Assembly (NCBI GenBank): GCA_934358955.1
Contig: CAKRLC010000011.1
Span: forward strand, 1-41,058
Direction of reading: 5' to 3'
DNA from: an uncultured Roseburia sp.
Lineage (GTDB): Bacteria > Bacillota > Clostridia > Lachnospirales > Lachnospiraceae
Length of the DNA stretch: 41,058 nucleotides
Shown: piece after piece, positions 15,635 through 24,240 of the stretch
Position numbering within the stretch: the stretch's first letter is position 1
How the letters are laid out: the number at the start of each line of letters is the position of its first letter
Notes under the pieces: generated by a model
Told to the model about the DNA's origin: nothing
The model's input: the letters and a program-made list of their open reading frames with translations, nothing else
Databases searched by the model: none
Position numbers and translations under genes: made by a program

Positions 15635-15677
15635 ATACCCATTTCTTTATTAATAATGTAATAAAAGAAATGGGTAT
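15635..15677 (-). terminator. Terminator of the membrane hydrolase gene
   Basis: A 14-base perfect stem, ATACCCATTTCTTT and its complement, is followed on the minus strand by a run of seven T. It lies 38 bases past the stop at 15715. Confidence 0.85.
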
Positions 15678-15714
15678 CTTTTGTCTCAACAAACTATTTT
15701 ATGTTTTCTGGTTT

Positions 15715-17832
15715 TTACATAGAAGTAACCATATGTGAAATTGTAAATACCAGCACAATAAATGTGATCATGAAGGATCCGAGCCATACGTTACCAGTCT
15801 TTTTATGGCAGACACGGCTCATCACTGCTGAAATCGGAAGAATAAACAGTAACGAGAATAACATAATTCCGGCAAGTGCTGTCGGGAAAGACATTCCGAT
15901 CTGTGACAGCCAGCTTGCAGAGGTTGTTCCCGGAATATACTGAATTCCTCTGACACCTGTTGCAAAAAGTTTTCCATAATCATAAGCAAACATCACAGCA
16001 AGTCCTCCGCAGGATACAACTGCGATCAGCACATAATTTAACCATGCCGGTGCATTGTTAATTCTTGTTACAGAATTATAGATCACATTGCAGAGCAGGA
16101 AGAATAAGAACCATACCGGAAGATATTTGAAGAATGCCACCCAGTGAGCTCCATCCATTGGCATAATGTTAAATTTGAAAAATGCAAAATGTGTTCCTGA
16201 AATAGCTGCACAAATGTATACGACTGCATAAATCAGGCCAAATGCGAGTACTGCGAGAAGAAAGCTCTTTCCTATCTGTGCTGCAGGTGCTTTTAATCCG
16301 GTACTTGCAAATCCACCTCCTGCTTTCTTTACAAGAAGTTTAAACAGAAGCACATATAATACAAGGAAAATAATTCCTACTACAATATTGAATAACATCA
16401 GTGAGTTCATCGGTGCCATGTTAAAGAACTTGTTCGGCATAAATTTTGTCAGGAAAATAAATGCCTGTGGTTTCATATAATATGGATATCCAATGAGCCA
16501 GTAATAAAGCAGCGGAGCCGGCAACAGGAAAATAACATAAAATACAATATATCGGATCACATCCTTTTTCTCTGTGATCGTTGTAAGGGATTTTTCTACC
16601 GGCTGCATGATCGTTGCAAAAAATGGAACTCTTAATAATGTAAATGCCATAGCAATAAATGCCACAAGTGTAGCAAACAATCCGATCAGTCCACAGGCTG
16701 CACGTCCATGCCATACCTGATCATCAATTGCGAAGCTGCTGTCTCCTCCCTTTAAAGTAATATCAAGGAAATCCAGAGCTTCTCCGATGGATGTTTCATC
16801 ATAATAGGTATCAGAATGTGTTCCTGAAAATGTATATGCTGCACGGATTGGTGTCATTGTAAGTGCTGCACTGGCTGCTGCCTGTGCTGCTTCTTCCCTG
16901 CTTAACGGAGTTGCTGATGTATCGCCATACATAAAATATGTACCACTTGCCACGTTCGTTGCCCCACCTGTACCATACGCAAATTTAAAGCTGGTTGTAT
17001 ACTGGGAAGCATCTGCAACACCCCATAACAGACCGGAGAACTCGTCATAATCACCTTCGATCGTACAGATATTAACCGGTGCTGCATATAACGGAAATAC
17101 ACCATTATCTGCAGTGACTCCGATGTAAGTCAGGTCATTGATATTTCTTACGTTATAGTTGTATCCTGTAATAACAAGGGATGCCGGAAGTACGATTCCG
17201 GATGCCATCGCATCACCATATGCTTCGGTAGCTGCCGTCTGTTCGTCTTCGCCTGCTGCTGTTTTCTCTTCATAAGAAGCTGTATAAATATTCTGCCATT
17301 TAGCATAGGCAATATAAGCACCTTCCTGAATTGCTGAAGAACCCATGGAATGTCCAAGCATTGCTACCTTTGTCAGATCCACAAAATCATAGTCTGCAAA
17401 TAACTGAAGTGCTGAATAGGAGCCAAGATCCGGTGCGTAATTCTCGACACCTCCCATTTCAACCTGGCTGCATCCCTCTTCCGGCAGAGAAGATTCTCCG
17501 TGTCCGTACATATCTAACGCCATTACAACATAGCCCCTTCTGGTCAGTTCGATTGCAAATGGCTCCATGGCATCAAGATCTGCGGTATATCCATGGCAAA
17601 GCAGAACTGCAGGTGCCGGTGTCTCTGCTGTCGCATTTTCCGGCATAAATAATTTTGCATGGCTTTCTGCGCCCGTGTCAGTCGTAAACGTAATATCTTC
17701 TGTTTTTACACTTCCCCATCCTGTCTGGATCCCATACCCGATCGCTGAGGACAATATCATAATGAGCAGACAGATTACTAAGACAATCGGCGCTGCCTGT
17801 TTTTTTGCAAAGCTACTTCCTTTAGGTTTCAT
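15715..17832 (-). CDS. Membrane-anchored alpha/beta hydrolase with C-terminal multispan domain
   Basis: A 705-residue protein in three parts: an N-terminal membrane segment (about 13-33); an extracytoplasmic alpha/beta hydrolase domain (about 45-370) with the oxyanion segment LCHGYTADL and nucleophile Ser162 in GHSMG; and a C-terminal domain (about 385-705) with roughly eight hydrophobic segments. The hydrolase domain should lie outside the cell if the first segment is an uncleaved anchor. Substrate is unknown; an ester or lactone releasing a short hydroxy acid would fit the regulon (inference). An AAAGGAG site precedes the ATG, and a sigma-54 promoter lies at 17910-17925. It is a single-gene unit ended by a strong terminator. 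Confidence 0.8.
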   Translation of the reverse strand: MKPKGSSFAKKQAAPIVLVICLLIMILSSAIGYGIQTGWGSVKTEDITFTTDTGAESHAKLFMPENATAETPAPAVLLCHGYTADLDAMEPFAIELTRRGYVVMALDMYGHGESSLPEEGCSQVEMGGVENYAPDLGSYSALQLFADYDFVDLTKVAMLGHSMGSSAIQEGAYIAYAKWQNIYTASYEEKTAAGEDEQTAATEAYGDAMASGIVLPASLVITGYNYNVRNINDLTYIGVTADNGVFPLYAAPVNICTIEGDYDEFSGLLWGVADASQYTTSFKFAYGTGGATNVASGTYFMYGDTSATPLSREEAAQAAASAALTMTPIRAAYTFSGTHSDTYYDETSIGEALDFLDITLKGGDSSFAIDDQVWHGRAACGLIGLFATLVAFIAMAFTLLRVPFFATIMQPVEKSLTTITEKKDVIRYIVFYVIFLLPAPLLYYWLIGYPYYMKPQAFIFLTKFMPNKFFNMAPMNSLMLFNIVVGIIFLVLYVLLFKLLVKKAGGGFASTGLKAPAAQIGKSFLLAVLAFGLIYAVVYICAAISGTHFAFFKFNIMPMDGAHWVAFFKYLPVWFLFFLLCNVIYNSVTRINNAPAWLNYVLIAVVSCGGLAVMFAYDYGKLFATGVRGIQYIPGTTSASWLSQIGMSFPTALAGIMLFSLLFILPISAVMSRVCHKKTGNVWLGSFMITFIVLVFTISHMVTSM

Positions 17833-17909
17833 AAGCTAATCTCCTTTTGTTTATTAGAATTTTTGTATCTTATCCGTGGCCAACGAATGATCTCTACAAT
17901 ATTTTGATA

Positions 17910-17925
17910 AGCAAAATATATGCCA
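17910..17925 (-). promoter_or_regulatory. Sigma-54 promoter of the membrane hydrolase gene
   Basis: On the minus strand, TGGCAT-ATATT-TTGCT differs from consensus by one base and has correct GG-N10-GC spacing. Predicted start near 17899 leaves a leader of about 67 bases. A GTTTCAAAAATG half-palindrome lies just upstream near 17940. Confidence 0.8.
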
Positions 17926-18088
17926 AGTATATCACTGTTGTTTCAAAAATGCTATTCCATATTCCAATCGAAATGCTGCCGTCGCAATTTTAAATCAATC
18001 AACTGTGAAACCGGCCTCGGAGCAGTTTTTTCTGTGATCAGGTGGAATTCCAGACCAACGGACGTGTTGGATTATATCCAATCATTCT

Positions 18089-18382
18089 ATCATCATTTTT
18101 TTCAGCTTTTCTGCTGCTTTTATCGGCGCACTTACTTCCGGTCTGCTTGCATCCATCATCAAACAAAGCCATAGTTATCCAAGGATCTCTCTGACGGTTC
18201 CTTCCATCGTGATTATGGTTCCCGGTCTTTATCTGTATCGTGCTATCTATAACTTTGGAATTATGTCCCTGACAGATGCTGTTTCCTGGTTTACTTCTGC
18301 CATCCTGATTATTATTTCACTCCCGTTTGGACTTATTTTCGCAAGGATCCTGACTGACCGTACTTTCTGCTATTGCACCTGA
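18089..18382 (+). pseudogene. Remnant of a ThrE-type threonine/serine exporter
   Basis: An open stretch of about 98 codons without a usable start encodes the C-terminal half of a small exporter subunit of the ThrE/YjjB family. Recognisable are a hydrophobic helix, PRISLTVPSIVIMVPGLYLY, and two more membrane segments, ending in TGA. Upstream DNA has stops and frame changes and no matching N-terminal part. The remaining intergenic DNA from 17926 to 18495 holds nothing else recognised apart from AT-rich promoter-like sequence before the MATE gene. Confidence 0.65.
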
Positions 18383-18495
18383 TCTTTTATAAAAAATTTT
18401 GCTATCTTTTCTCTTCTTTATGTTATATAATAGAGTCAGATCTAATACTTTAGGTTCTATACTATTATAATTCACAAAGATAAGGAATCCATTTT

Positions 18496-19869
18496 ATGAC
18501 CAAAGAACAATCCCTGTCCAAAGAGAAAATTTACCATCGCAAAGCCTTAAAGGTTGCCATTGATATGGCCTGGCCAGCGATCGTCGAATCTTTTTTTATT
18601 GCCTTTGCAGCCCTTGTTGATGCTCTTATGGTAAGCTCTCTCGGTTCTTATGCCGTTGCCGCAGTCGGACTTACCACACAGCCAAAATTTTTAGGTCTGT
18701 CTCTCTTTTTTGCTCTTAATGTTGCCATTTCTGCCTTAGTTGCAAGGCGGCGCGGTGAACGCCGAAAAGACTCTGCCAACGAGATTTTACTGACAGCTGT
18801 TGTTTTTATCATCATTGCAGCCTGCATCTTAAGTACTGCCTTGGTAGTCTTTGCCGGTGACATTATCCGTTTCTGCGGTTCTACCCCGGAAACGCATGAC
18901 AGTGCTGTTACTTATTTCCGTATTATTATGGGCGGTATGATATTTAACTGCCTCCAGATGGGCATTAATTCTGCACAGCGCGGTGCCGGAAATACCAAGA
19001 TCACCATGCGCAGTAATGTCACTTCCAACACGATCAATATTATTTTAAACTATCTGCTGATCAACGGACATTTTGGCTTCCCGGCCCTTGGCATTGCCGG
19101 TGCTGCCATTGCAACCGTAAGTGGAACCGTGGTTGCCTGCATTATGAGTATTTTGTCGATCCGGAAAAAAGAAAGTTTTATCAGTATTCCTTATATTATA
19201 AAAGAAAAGATACGACCGACGTTTTCTGCCATGATGCATCTTGTCAAGGTCGGATACAGTGTATTTTTTGAGCAGATACTAATGCGTGTCGGTTTTATGA
19301 TGACAGCCCTTATGGCTGCAGATCAGGGAACCGATGCTATGGCCGCCCATCAGGTTGGCATGAATATTATGGGACTTTCCTTTGCTTTCGGAGACGGTTT
19401 GCAATCTGCCGCTGTCGCTTTGATTGGCCGGAGTCTCGGTGAAAAAGATCCGGATCTTGCCAGGGAATATGGAAAAACCTGCCGCCAGATCGGTGCTGTG
19501 ATCGCCGTCTTTTTGGTTGCCATTTATTTCTTTGGTGCAAAATTGCTTTTTGGTCTTTTCTTTACGGAAGAACACATTATTGAGATTGGTGTCAACATTA
19601 TGCATGTCATTATTTTTGTCGTCATCTTCCAGATCTGCCAGGTCATTTACATGGGCTGCCTGCGCGGAGCCGGCGACACACTTTATACTGCAATTGTTTC
19701 CACGATCAGTGTTACTTTTATCCGTACTCTTACATCTTATTTCTTCGGTTATGTTGTCGGCTGGGGCATTGTCGGAATCTGGTTCGGAGTCTTATTTGAC
19801 CAGGTTTCCCGCTATATTTTCGCTACCATCCGCTTCCGTCAGGGAAACTGGGTGAAGATTAAAATTTAA
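18496..19869 (+). CDS. MATE-family efflux transporter
   Basis: A 457-residue membrane protein with the 12-segment, two-half layout of MATE exporters (MatE domains about 25-185 and 250-410). The family segments AWPAIVESFF, GNTKITM and CLRGAGDTLYTA are present. It exports cationic or aromatic compounds in exchange for Na+ or H+. AT-rich sequence with TATAAT-like boxes precedes it, and an AAGGA site lies before the ATG. It is a lone gene followed at once by the R2 repeat. Substrate unknown. Confidence 0.92.
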   Translation: MTKEQSLSKEKIYHRKALKVAIDMAWPAIVESFFIAFAALVDALMVSSLGSYAVAAVGLTTQPKFLGLSLFFALNVAISALVARRRGERRKDSANEILLTAVVFIIIAACILSTALVVFAGDIIRFCGSTPETHDSAVTYFRIIMGGMIFNCLQMGINSAQRGAGNTKITMRSNVTSNTINIILNYLLINGHFGFPALGIAGAAIATVSGTVVACIMSILSIRKKESFISIPYIIKEKIRPTFSAMMHLVKVGYSVFFEQILMRVGFMMTALMAADQGTDAMAAHQVGMNIMGLSFAFGDGLQSAAVALIGRSLGEKDPDLAREYGKTCRQIGAVIAVFLVAIYFFGAKLLFGLFFTEEHIIEIGVNIMHVIIFVVIFQICQVIYMGCLRGAGDTLYTAIVSTISVTFIRTLTSYFFGYVVGWGIVGIWFGVLFDQVSRYIFATIRFRQGNWVKIKI

Positions 19870-19946
19870 TATAAGACTTATAAAGCGTGGAGGCCATCTG
19901 TGGAACACGATTCACGCTTTCAGAGGCTTACCAAAAGTCCTATAAT
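19868..19946. repeat. Palindromic structured repeat, copy R2 (short form)
   Basis: The 60-base core of R1 recurs here: ATAAGACTTATAAAGCGTGG then CACGCTTTCAGAGGCTTACC near the right end. It has outer arms TATAAGACTT and AAGTCCTATA, but lacks the long outer palindrome seen in R1 and R3. It starts at the stop of the MATE gene. Confidence 0.7.
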
Positions 19947-19947
19947 A

Positions 19948-19998
19948 TAGAAACAGGGGCATCGCACGAACCTAATTCGCGTGATACCCCTGTTTCTA
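19948..19998. terminator. Bidirectional terminator hairpin between MATE and metQ
   Basis: TAGAAACAGGGG and CCCCTGTTTCTA pair perfectly, with further pairing of CGCACGAA/TTCGCGTG inside. It lies between the convergent MATE and metQ genes. Confidence 0.75.
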
Positions 19999-20014
19999 TT
20001 CGATTTTATATTAA

Positions 20015-20923
20015 TTACTCTTCAAAAGGAATTACTGCTCCATCATATTTATCATTGATGAACTGTTTGATCTCGTCAGATTTTAAAACATCAACTAATG
20101 CTTTTACGCCTTCATTGTCTTCGTTTCCTTCTTTTACAACAATAACATTTACATATGTCTTTGCTGCTTCAGAATCAGATTTTTCATAAGCAAGTGCATC
20201 CTTTGATACAGAAAATCCTGCCTGTAATGCATAGTTACCATTTAATACAACATATGCTACTTCTCCGGTAACACGTGCTACAGATTCTGCTGCAAGTTCT
20301 TCAATCTTAATATTGTAAGGATTCTCTGCGATGTCATTTACAGTTGCCTCTAAACCGGCACCTTCTTTTAATGTGATGATTCCGTTATCCTGTAATAATA
20401 ACAGTGCGCGGGCTTCATTTGTTGTATCATTTGGAACTGCGATCACATCTCCGTCTGCGATATCCTCTAAGCTGCTCTTTGTTCCCGGATAAATTCCGAA
20501 TGGCTCATAGTGGATTTTACCAACTTCTACTAAATGAGTTCCTTTTTCTTCATTGAAGCTGTCAAGATATGGAACGTGCTGGAAATAGTTTGCATCCATC
20601 TCGCCGCTTTCTACGACTTCATTTGGTAATACATAATCATCAAATTCTGTTACTTCCAGATCCCAGCCCTGCTCTGCAAGGATTGGTTTTGCTGCTGCTA
20701 AAATCTCAGCATGAGGTGTTGCAGATGCTGCAACTTTAATGGTTCCTTTGGATTCTACTGTTGTGGTGTCTGCAGACTCTGTTGTCTCTGCTGCTTCTGT
20801 TGCAGGTGTTGTGCTGTTATCTGCTGCTGCCTGGCTGTTGTCTTCTGCTTTGCTTCCGCATCCAGCAAGGACACTGACTGCAAGAACACTTGCTAAAATT
20901 CCTGATAATACTTTCTTTTTCAT
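20015..20923 (-). CDS. metQ: Methionine ABC transporter substrate-binding lipoprotein
   Basis: A 302-residue NlpA-family lipoprotein. Signal peptide and lipobox LAGC place the lipidated cysteine at residue 22; a Thr/Ser/Ala-rich linker follows (about 25-55), then the binding domain with the AATPHAEIL, YFQHVPYLDSF and GIYPG segments of MetQ. The start at 20923 is supported by AAGGAG nine bases upstream; an upstream in-frame extension is not translated from any good site. It is last in metNIQ and binds methionine at the outer face of the membrane. Confidence 0.95.
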   Translation of the reverse strand: MKKKVLSGILASVLAVSVLAGCGSKAEDNSQAAADNSTTPATEAAETTESADTTTVESKGTIKVAASATPHAEILAAAKPILAEQGWDLEVTEFDDYVLPNEVVESGEMDANYFQHVPYLDSFNEEKGTHLVEVGKIHYEPFGIYPGTKSSLEDIADGDVIAVPNDTTNEARALLLLQDNGIITLKEGAGLEATVNDIAENPYNIKIEELAAESVARVTGEVAYVVLNGNYALQAGFSVSKDALAYEKSDSEAAKTYVNVIVVKEGNEDNEGVKALVDVLKSDEIKQFINDKYDGAVIPFEE

Positions 20924-21040
20924 AATGTTGTTCTCCTTCTTGTCTTTTTTTCTGTCTTTTTCAATGATTCGAATCGTATTTATATATATCAACCTGACTT
21001 AACAGGACAAATATATCTTGGTCTTATATTACTTTTTATA

Positions 21041-21700
21041 TTACTTTCTATGATCAAAACGATCTGCCAGTTTCATACCGATCGTCTGGAAAATCTGGAA
21101 TAAGATTACCAGCAATACTACGGTGACGATCATAATGTCTGTCTGCCATCTCGTATATCCGTAACGAATTGCAATTGCTCCTAATCCGCCGCCGCCAACT
21201 GCTCCGGACATTGCAGAATAACCTAAAATTGTTCCAAGTGTAATGGTCGCTCCTACTAAAAGAGAGGTTCTTGCTTCCACTAACATGACTTTTGTAATGA
21301 TCGTAAAATTGGATGCTCCCATGGATCTTGCTGCCTCGATCACTCCGGCATCTACTTCTTTTAAAGAAGATTCCACCATTCTGGCAATATAAGGTGCTGC
21401 AGCAATAACAAGCGGAACGATCGTAGCAGTAGAACCATAGCTTTTTCCAACGATCAATCTTGTAAATGGGATCAATAATACCAGTAAAATAATAAATGGT
21501 ATGCTTCGTACAACATTCGCAATTACGTCTAAAATTTTATAAATCAGTCCATTTGGGTGGATTCCATCTTTATCCGTAACCGTCAGCACAATTCCCATCG
21601 GAAGTCCAATCACATAACCTGCAAAAGTGGATACTAACGTCATATAAAGAGTTTCCCAGATACCAACCAGTATCATATTTGTTACTTCACTACTCCACAT
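21041..21700 (-). CDS. metI: Methionine ABC transporter permease
   Basis: A 219-residue permease with five or so membrane segments and the ABC-coupling EAA-type loop (EAARSMGASNFTIITKVML, about 141-159). The first codons overlap the end of metN by 11 bases and GAGGAGG lies nine bases before the ATG, so the two are coupled. Gene order metN-metI-metQ is the usual one. Confidence 0.95.
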   Translation of the reverse strand: MWSSEVTNMILVGIWETLYMTLVSTFAGYVIGLPMGIVLTVTDKDGIHPNGLIYKILDVIANVVRSIPFIILLVLLIPFTRLIVGKSYGSTATIVPLVIAAAPYIARMVESSLKEVDAGVIEAARSMGASNFTIITKVMLVEARTSLLVGATITLGTILGYSAMSGAVGGGGLGAIAIRYGYTRWQTDIMIVTVVLLVILFQIFQTIGMKLADRFDHRK

Positions 21701-22733
21701 CGTCAGTCACCTCCTCAATTTCCAGACCATGTTCTTTCAGATATTCTTCTAAATCAATTTGAAGATGCCTGTCATCCGGCAAGCCTAAGATCATCTCTCC
21801 CTTGGCCACACCGCCTACATTTTTGGTATCTGCTTTTAAAATATTCACCGGTGTACCAAATTGTAAGATCATATTTGCAATAACCGGCTCAAATGCGGAA
21901 TTCTCTGTAAATACGATACGGAGCTTTTTGTCTCCCTGAATACGCTCCATCTGCGCAGCAACTCCGCCACCTGTATGCACTTCATTCTCCGGAAGATCTC
22001 TTAAGATCAGTTCTCTTGCTGCTTTTGACTTCGGATGACTGAAAATGTCTTCAACAGATCCGTTCTCAACCAGTTCCCCGTGTTCAATAATTGCAACCCG
22101 GTTACAGATCTCGCGGATCACAGACATCTGATGCGTAATGATCACAATCGTGATTCCCATCTCCTGATTGATCCTTTTCAGCAATTCAAGGATGGATGCG
22201 GTTGTCTGTGGATCTAATGCGCTTGTAGCCTCGTCACAAAGTAAAATCTTAGGATTGGATGCCAGCGCTCTTGCGATTGCCACACGCTGCTTCTGTCCTC
22301 CGGAAAGCTGTGCCGGATATGCCTTTTCTTTTTCCTCTAATCCTACTGTTTTTAAAAGCTCTTTTGCTTTCGCTCTTGCTTCTTTTTTTCCAACTCCCTG
22401 GATCAGTAACGGGAAACAAATATTATCCACTACATTTTTCTGCATCAGCAGATTGAAATGCTGGAAGATCATGGCAATATCACTGCGCTGGCTGCGAAGT
22501 TCCTTTTCACTTAAGCTTCCAAGATCTTTTCCCTCGATCAATACCTGTCCATCGGTCGGTCTTTCCAGGAAATTCAAACATCTTACCAATGTACTTTTTC
22601 CTGCTCCTGACATTCCGATGATTCCGTAAATGTCACCTGCTTCAATCTTTAAATTAATATCTTTTAACGCATCGACGTGAACACCTTTTTGTTCAAATGT
22701 CTTAGACAAATGTTTTACTTCTATTTCTGACAT
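21690..22733 (-). CDS. metN: Methionine ABC transporter ATP-binding protein
   Basis: A 347-residue ATPase. Walker A is GMSGAGKST (40-48), signature LSGGQ (143-147), Walker B ILLCDEA (163-169). A C-terminal NIL domain (about 265-340), which senses methionine in this family, is present. The ATG at 22733 has GGGGAG five bases upstream; the frame extends further but without a better site. No SAM riboswitch was seen in the leader, unlike many clostridial met genes. Confidence 0.95.
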   Translation of the reverse strand: MSEIEVKHLSKTFEQKGVHVDALKDINLKIEAGDIYGIIGMSGAGKSTLVRCLNFLERPTDGQVLIEGKDLGSLSEKELRSQRSDIAMIFQHFNLLMQKNVVDNICFPLLIQGVGKKEARAKAKELLKTVGLEEKEKAYPAQLSGGQKQRVAIARALASNPKILLCDEATSALDPQTTASILELLKRINQEMGITIVIITHQMSVIREICNRVAIIEHGELVENGSVEDIFSHPKSKAARELILRDLPENEVHTGGGVAAQMERIQGDKKLRIVFTENSAFEPVIANMILQFGTPVNILKADTKNVGGVAKGEMILGLPDDRHLQIDLEEYLKEHGLEIEEVTDDVE

Positions 22734-22760
22734 ACTTTCTCCCCTTTTCAGCAAAAAAAT

Positions 22761-22829
22761 AAACCCTTGCTTTTTTGATGTCATTTTTTACACATTGACT
22801 ATTATAGCAAGGGTTTTTAAAATGTGTTA
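22761..22829 (-). promoter_or_regulatory. metNIQ promoter with flanking inverted repeat
   Basis: On the minus strand, TTAACA (22824-22829) and TATAAT (22801-22806) are 18 bases apart. AAACCCTTGC lies in the spacer (22807-22816) and its complement GCAAGGGTTT (22761-22770) in the leader, followed by a T-rich stretch. The repeat could be a repressor operator around the start site, or the terminator of the LysR gene just upstream. Confidence 0.6.
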
Positions 22830-22872
22830 ATACGCGTAACCTTGAATTTGTTATAGGTACTTCCTATAGCAG

Positions 22873-23778
22873 CTACATAACCTTTTCTTTATACTTCTTC
22901 AGTTCCCCGATGTAAATCTCTCCGATCTGACTGATCTTTGCGCCTTTTCGCTTGATATAGCCGATGCGCATCTTCTCTGTTTCTGTTAATGGTACTGCTC
23001 TGTAATCCGTGCCATTTAAGTCTTCGCAGATAATCCCGGAGCATAGCGTATAGGCATTCAGACCGACCATAAGATTTAATAAGGTTGCCCTGTCATTCGC
23101 CTTGATCAGCCTTTTATATTCATACGTGCTTTTCATTTCTTCGGCCAGATACAGGGAATGATTTTTCCCCTGGTCAAAAGACAGACATGGATAGTCATCG
23201 AGTTCTTCCATTGAGATCTCCGCTTTCTCTGCCAGCGGATGTCCTTTCCATAAATAAACGAACGTATCACACTGAAAAAGCTCTATAAACTCCAGCCCAT
23301 TCTCCTTCAGCATTTTGTTCAATACTTTTTCATTAAAATCATTCTCATATAAAACGCCGATTTCACTTTTAAAATTCTTTACATTTTCGATCACATCTGC
23401 TGTCATCGTCTCATGGACGGCAAATTCGTAACGATCCATTCCGATCTTCTTAACCGTCTCAACAAATGCCTTAACGGCAAATGTGTAATGCTGTGTGGAC
23501 ACACTGAACTTCTCTTTAAGCTTCTTATCAATATACTTTGACTGAAGCAGGCCAAACTGTTCTGTGACCTGTCTTGCATAACCTAAGAATTCTTCTCCTT
23601 CCGGCGTGATCACGATTCCCCTGTTAGAACGCAGAAAAATCTCTAACCCAATCTCTGTCTCTAACTCTTTCATTGTCTCTGACAGACTTGGCTGTGAAAT
23701 AAAAAGCTGCTTTGCTGCCTCATTCATCGAACCACAATCCGCGATCGCCAGTGCATATTTTAACTGTTGAAGTGTCAT
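22873..23778 (-). CDS. LysR-family transcriptional regulator
   Basis: A 301-residue LysR regulator. The N-terminal winged helix-turn-helix (about 1-65) has the pattern SMNEAAKQLFISQPSLSETMKELE; the rest is the effector-binding domain. It lies between the cupin gene (38 bases upstream) and metNIQ (140 bases downstream), all on one strand. Control of metNIQ is plausible but not shown; the cupin is another possible target. Effector unknown. Confidence 0.9.
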   Translation of the reverse strand: MTLQQLKYALAIADCGSMNEAAKQLFISQPSLSETMKELETEIGLEIFLRSNRGIVITPEGEEFLGYARQVTEQFGLLQSKYIDKKLKEKFSVSTQHYTFAVKAFVETVKKIGMDRYEFAVHETMTADVIENVKNFKSEIGVLYENDFNEKVLNKMLKENGLEFIELFQCDTFVYLWKGHPLAEKAEISMEELDDYPCLSFDQGKNHSLYLAEEMKSTYEYKRLIKANDRATLLNLMVGLNAYTLCSGIICEDLNGTDYRAVPLTETEKMRIGYIKRKGAKISQIGEIYIGELKKYKEKVM

Positions 23779-23816
23779 AATCAGCCTGCCTTATCTGTTA
23801 TTCTTCTAGTATGATT

Positions 23817-24146
23817 CTACTGTTCCGGAACAACTGCAAAAAATACAAGATCTGCATCGCTGTCATTCATCAGGCTATGTGTATGTCCCTTTGGACAGTA
23901 ATGTGCCATTCCAGCTCCTACCTTCTCATACTCTCCATCCATGAGCACTTTACCGGTTCCTTCCAGAATATAAATCACTTCGCTGTTTGTCTCATGTGTG
24001 TGTACACCGATGGATGCTCCCGGAATTAATTTTCCATAGAAAAAGCGGTTCATATCATCATTGAACATCTTTGCCTGGAACTCTTTTTCGCCACCTTTAA
24101 AATTTGGAAATGTCTGAAATTCGATCTCATTGTAATTTAAATTCAT
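23817..24146 (-). CDS. Single-domain cupin protein
   Basis: A 109-residue small beta-barrel cupin. The metal-site motif 1 is GASIGVHTHETNSEVIYILEG-like (about 43-63, His at 49 and 51, Glu at 55) and motif 2 is GAGMAHYCPKGHTHSL (about 77-92). Such proteins bind a divalent metal; function is not predictable. AAAGGA precedes the ATG. It is probably transcribed with the LysR gene. Confidence 0.85.
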   Translation of the reverse strand: MNLNYNEIEFQTFPNFKGGEKEFQAKMFNDDMNRFFYGKLIPGASIGVHTHETNSEVIYILEGTGKVLMDGEYEKVGAGMAHYCPKGHTHSLMNDSDADLVFFAVVPEQ

Positions 24147-24240
24147 AATATATTAGTCCTTTCTCGTTTTGTTCTAGTGCAGATAACAGCCATCCGCGCC
24201 ACCTATTATACCTGTTTTCTATTTCAAAATAAACCTTTTC

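Noticed and set aside
22734..22872. SAM riboswitch before metN
   Set aside because: The leader is too short and lacks the conserved riboswitch core; only an inverted repeat and a promoter are visible.
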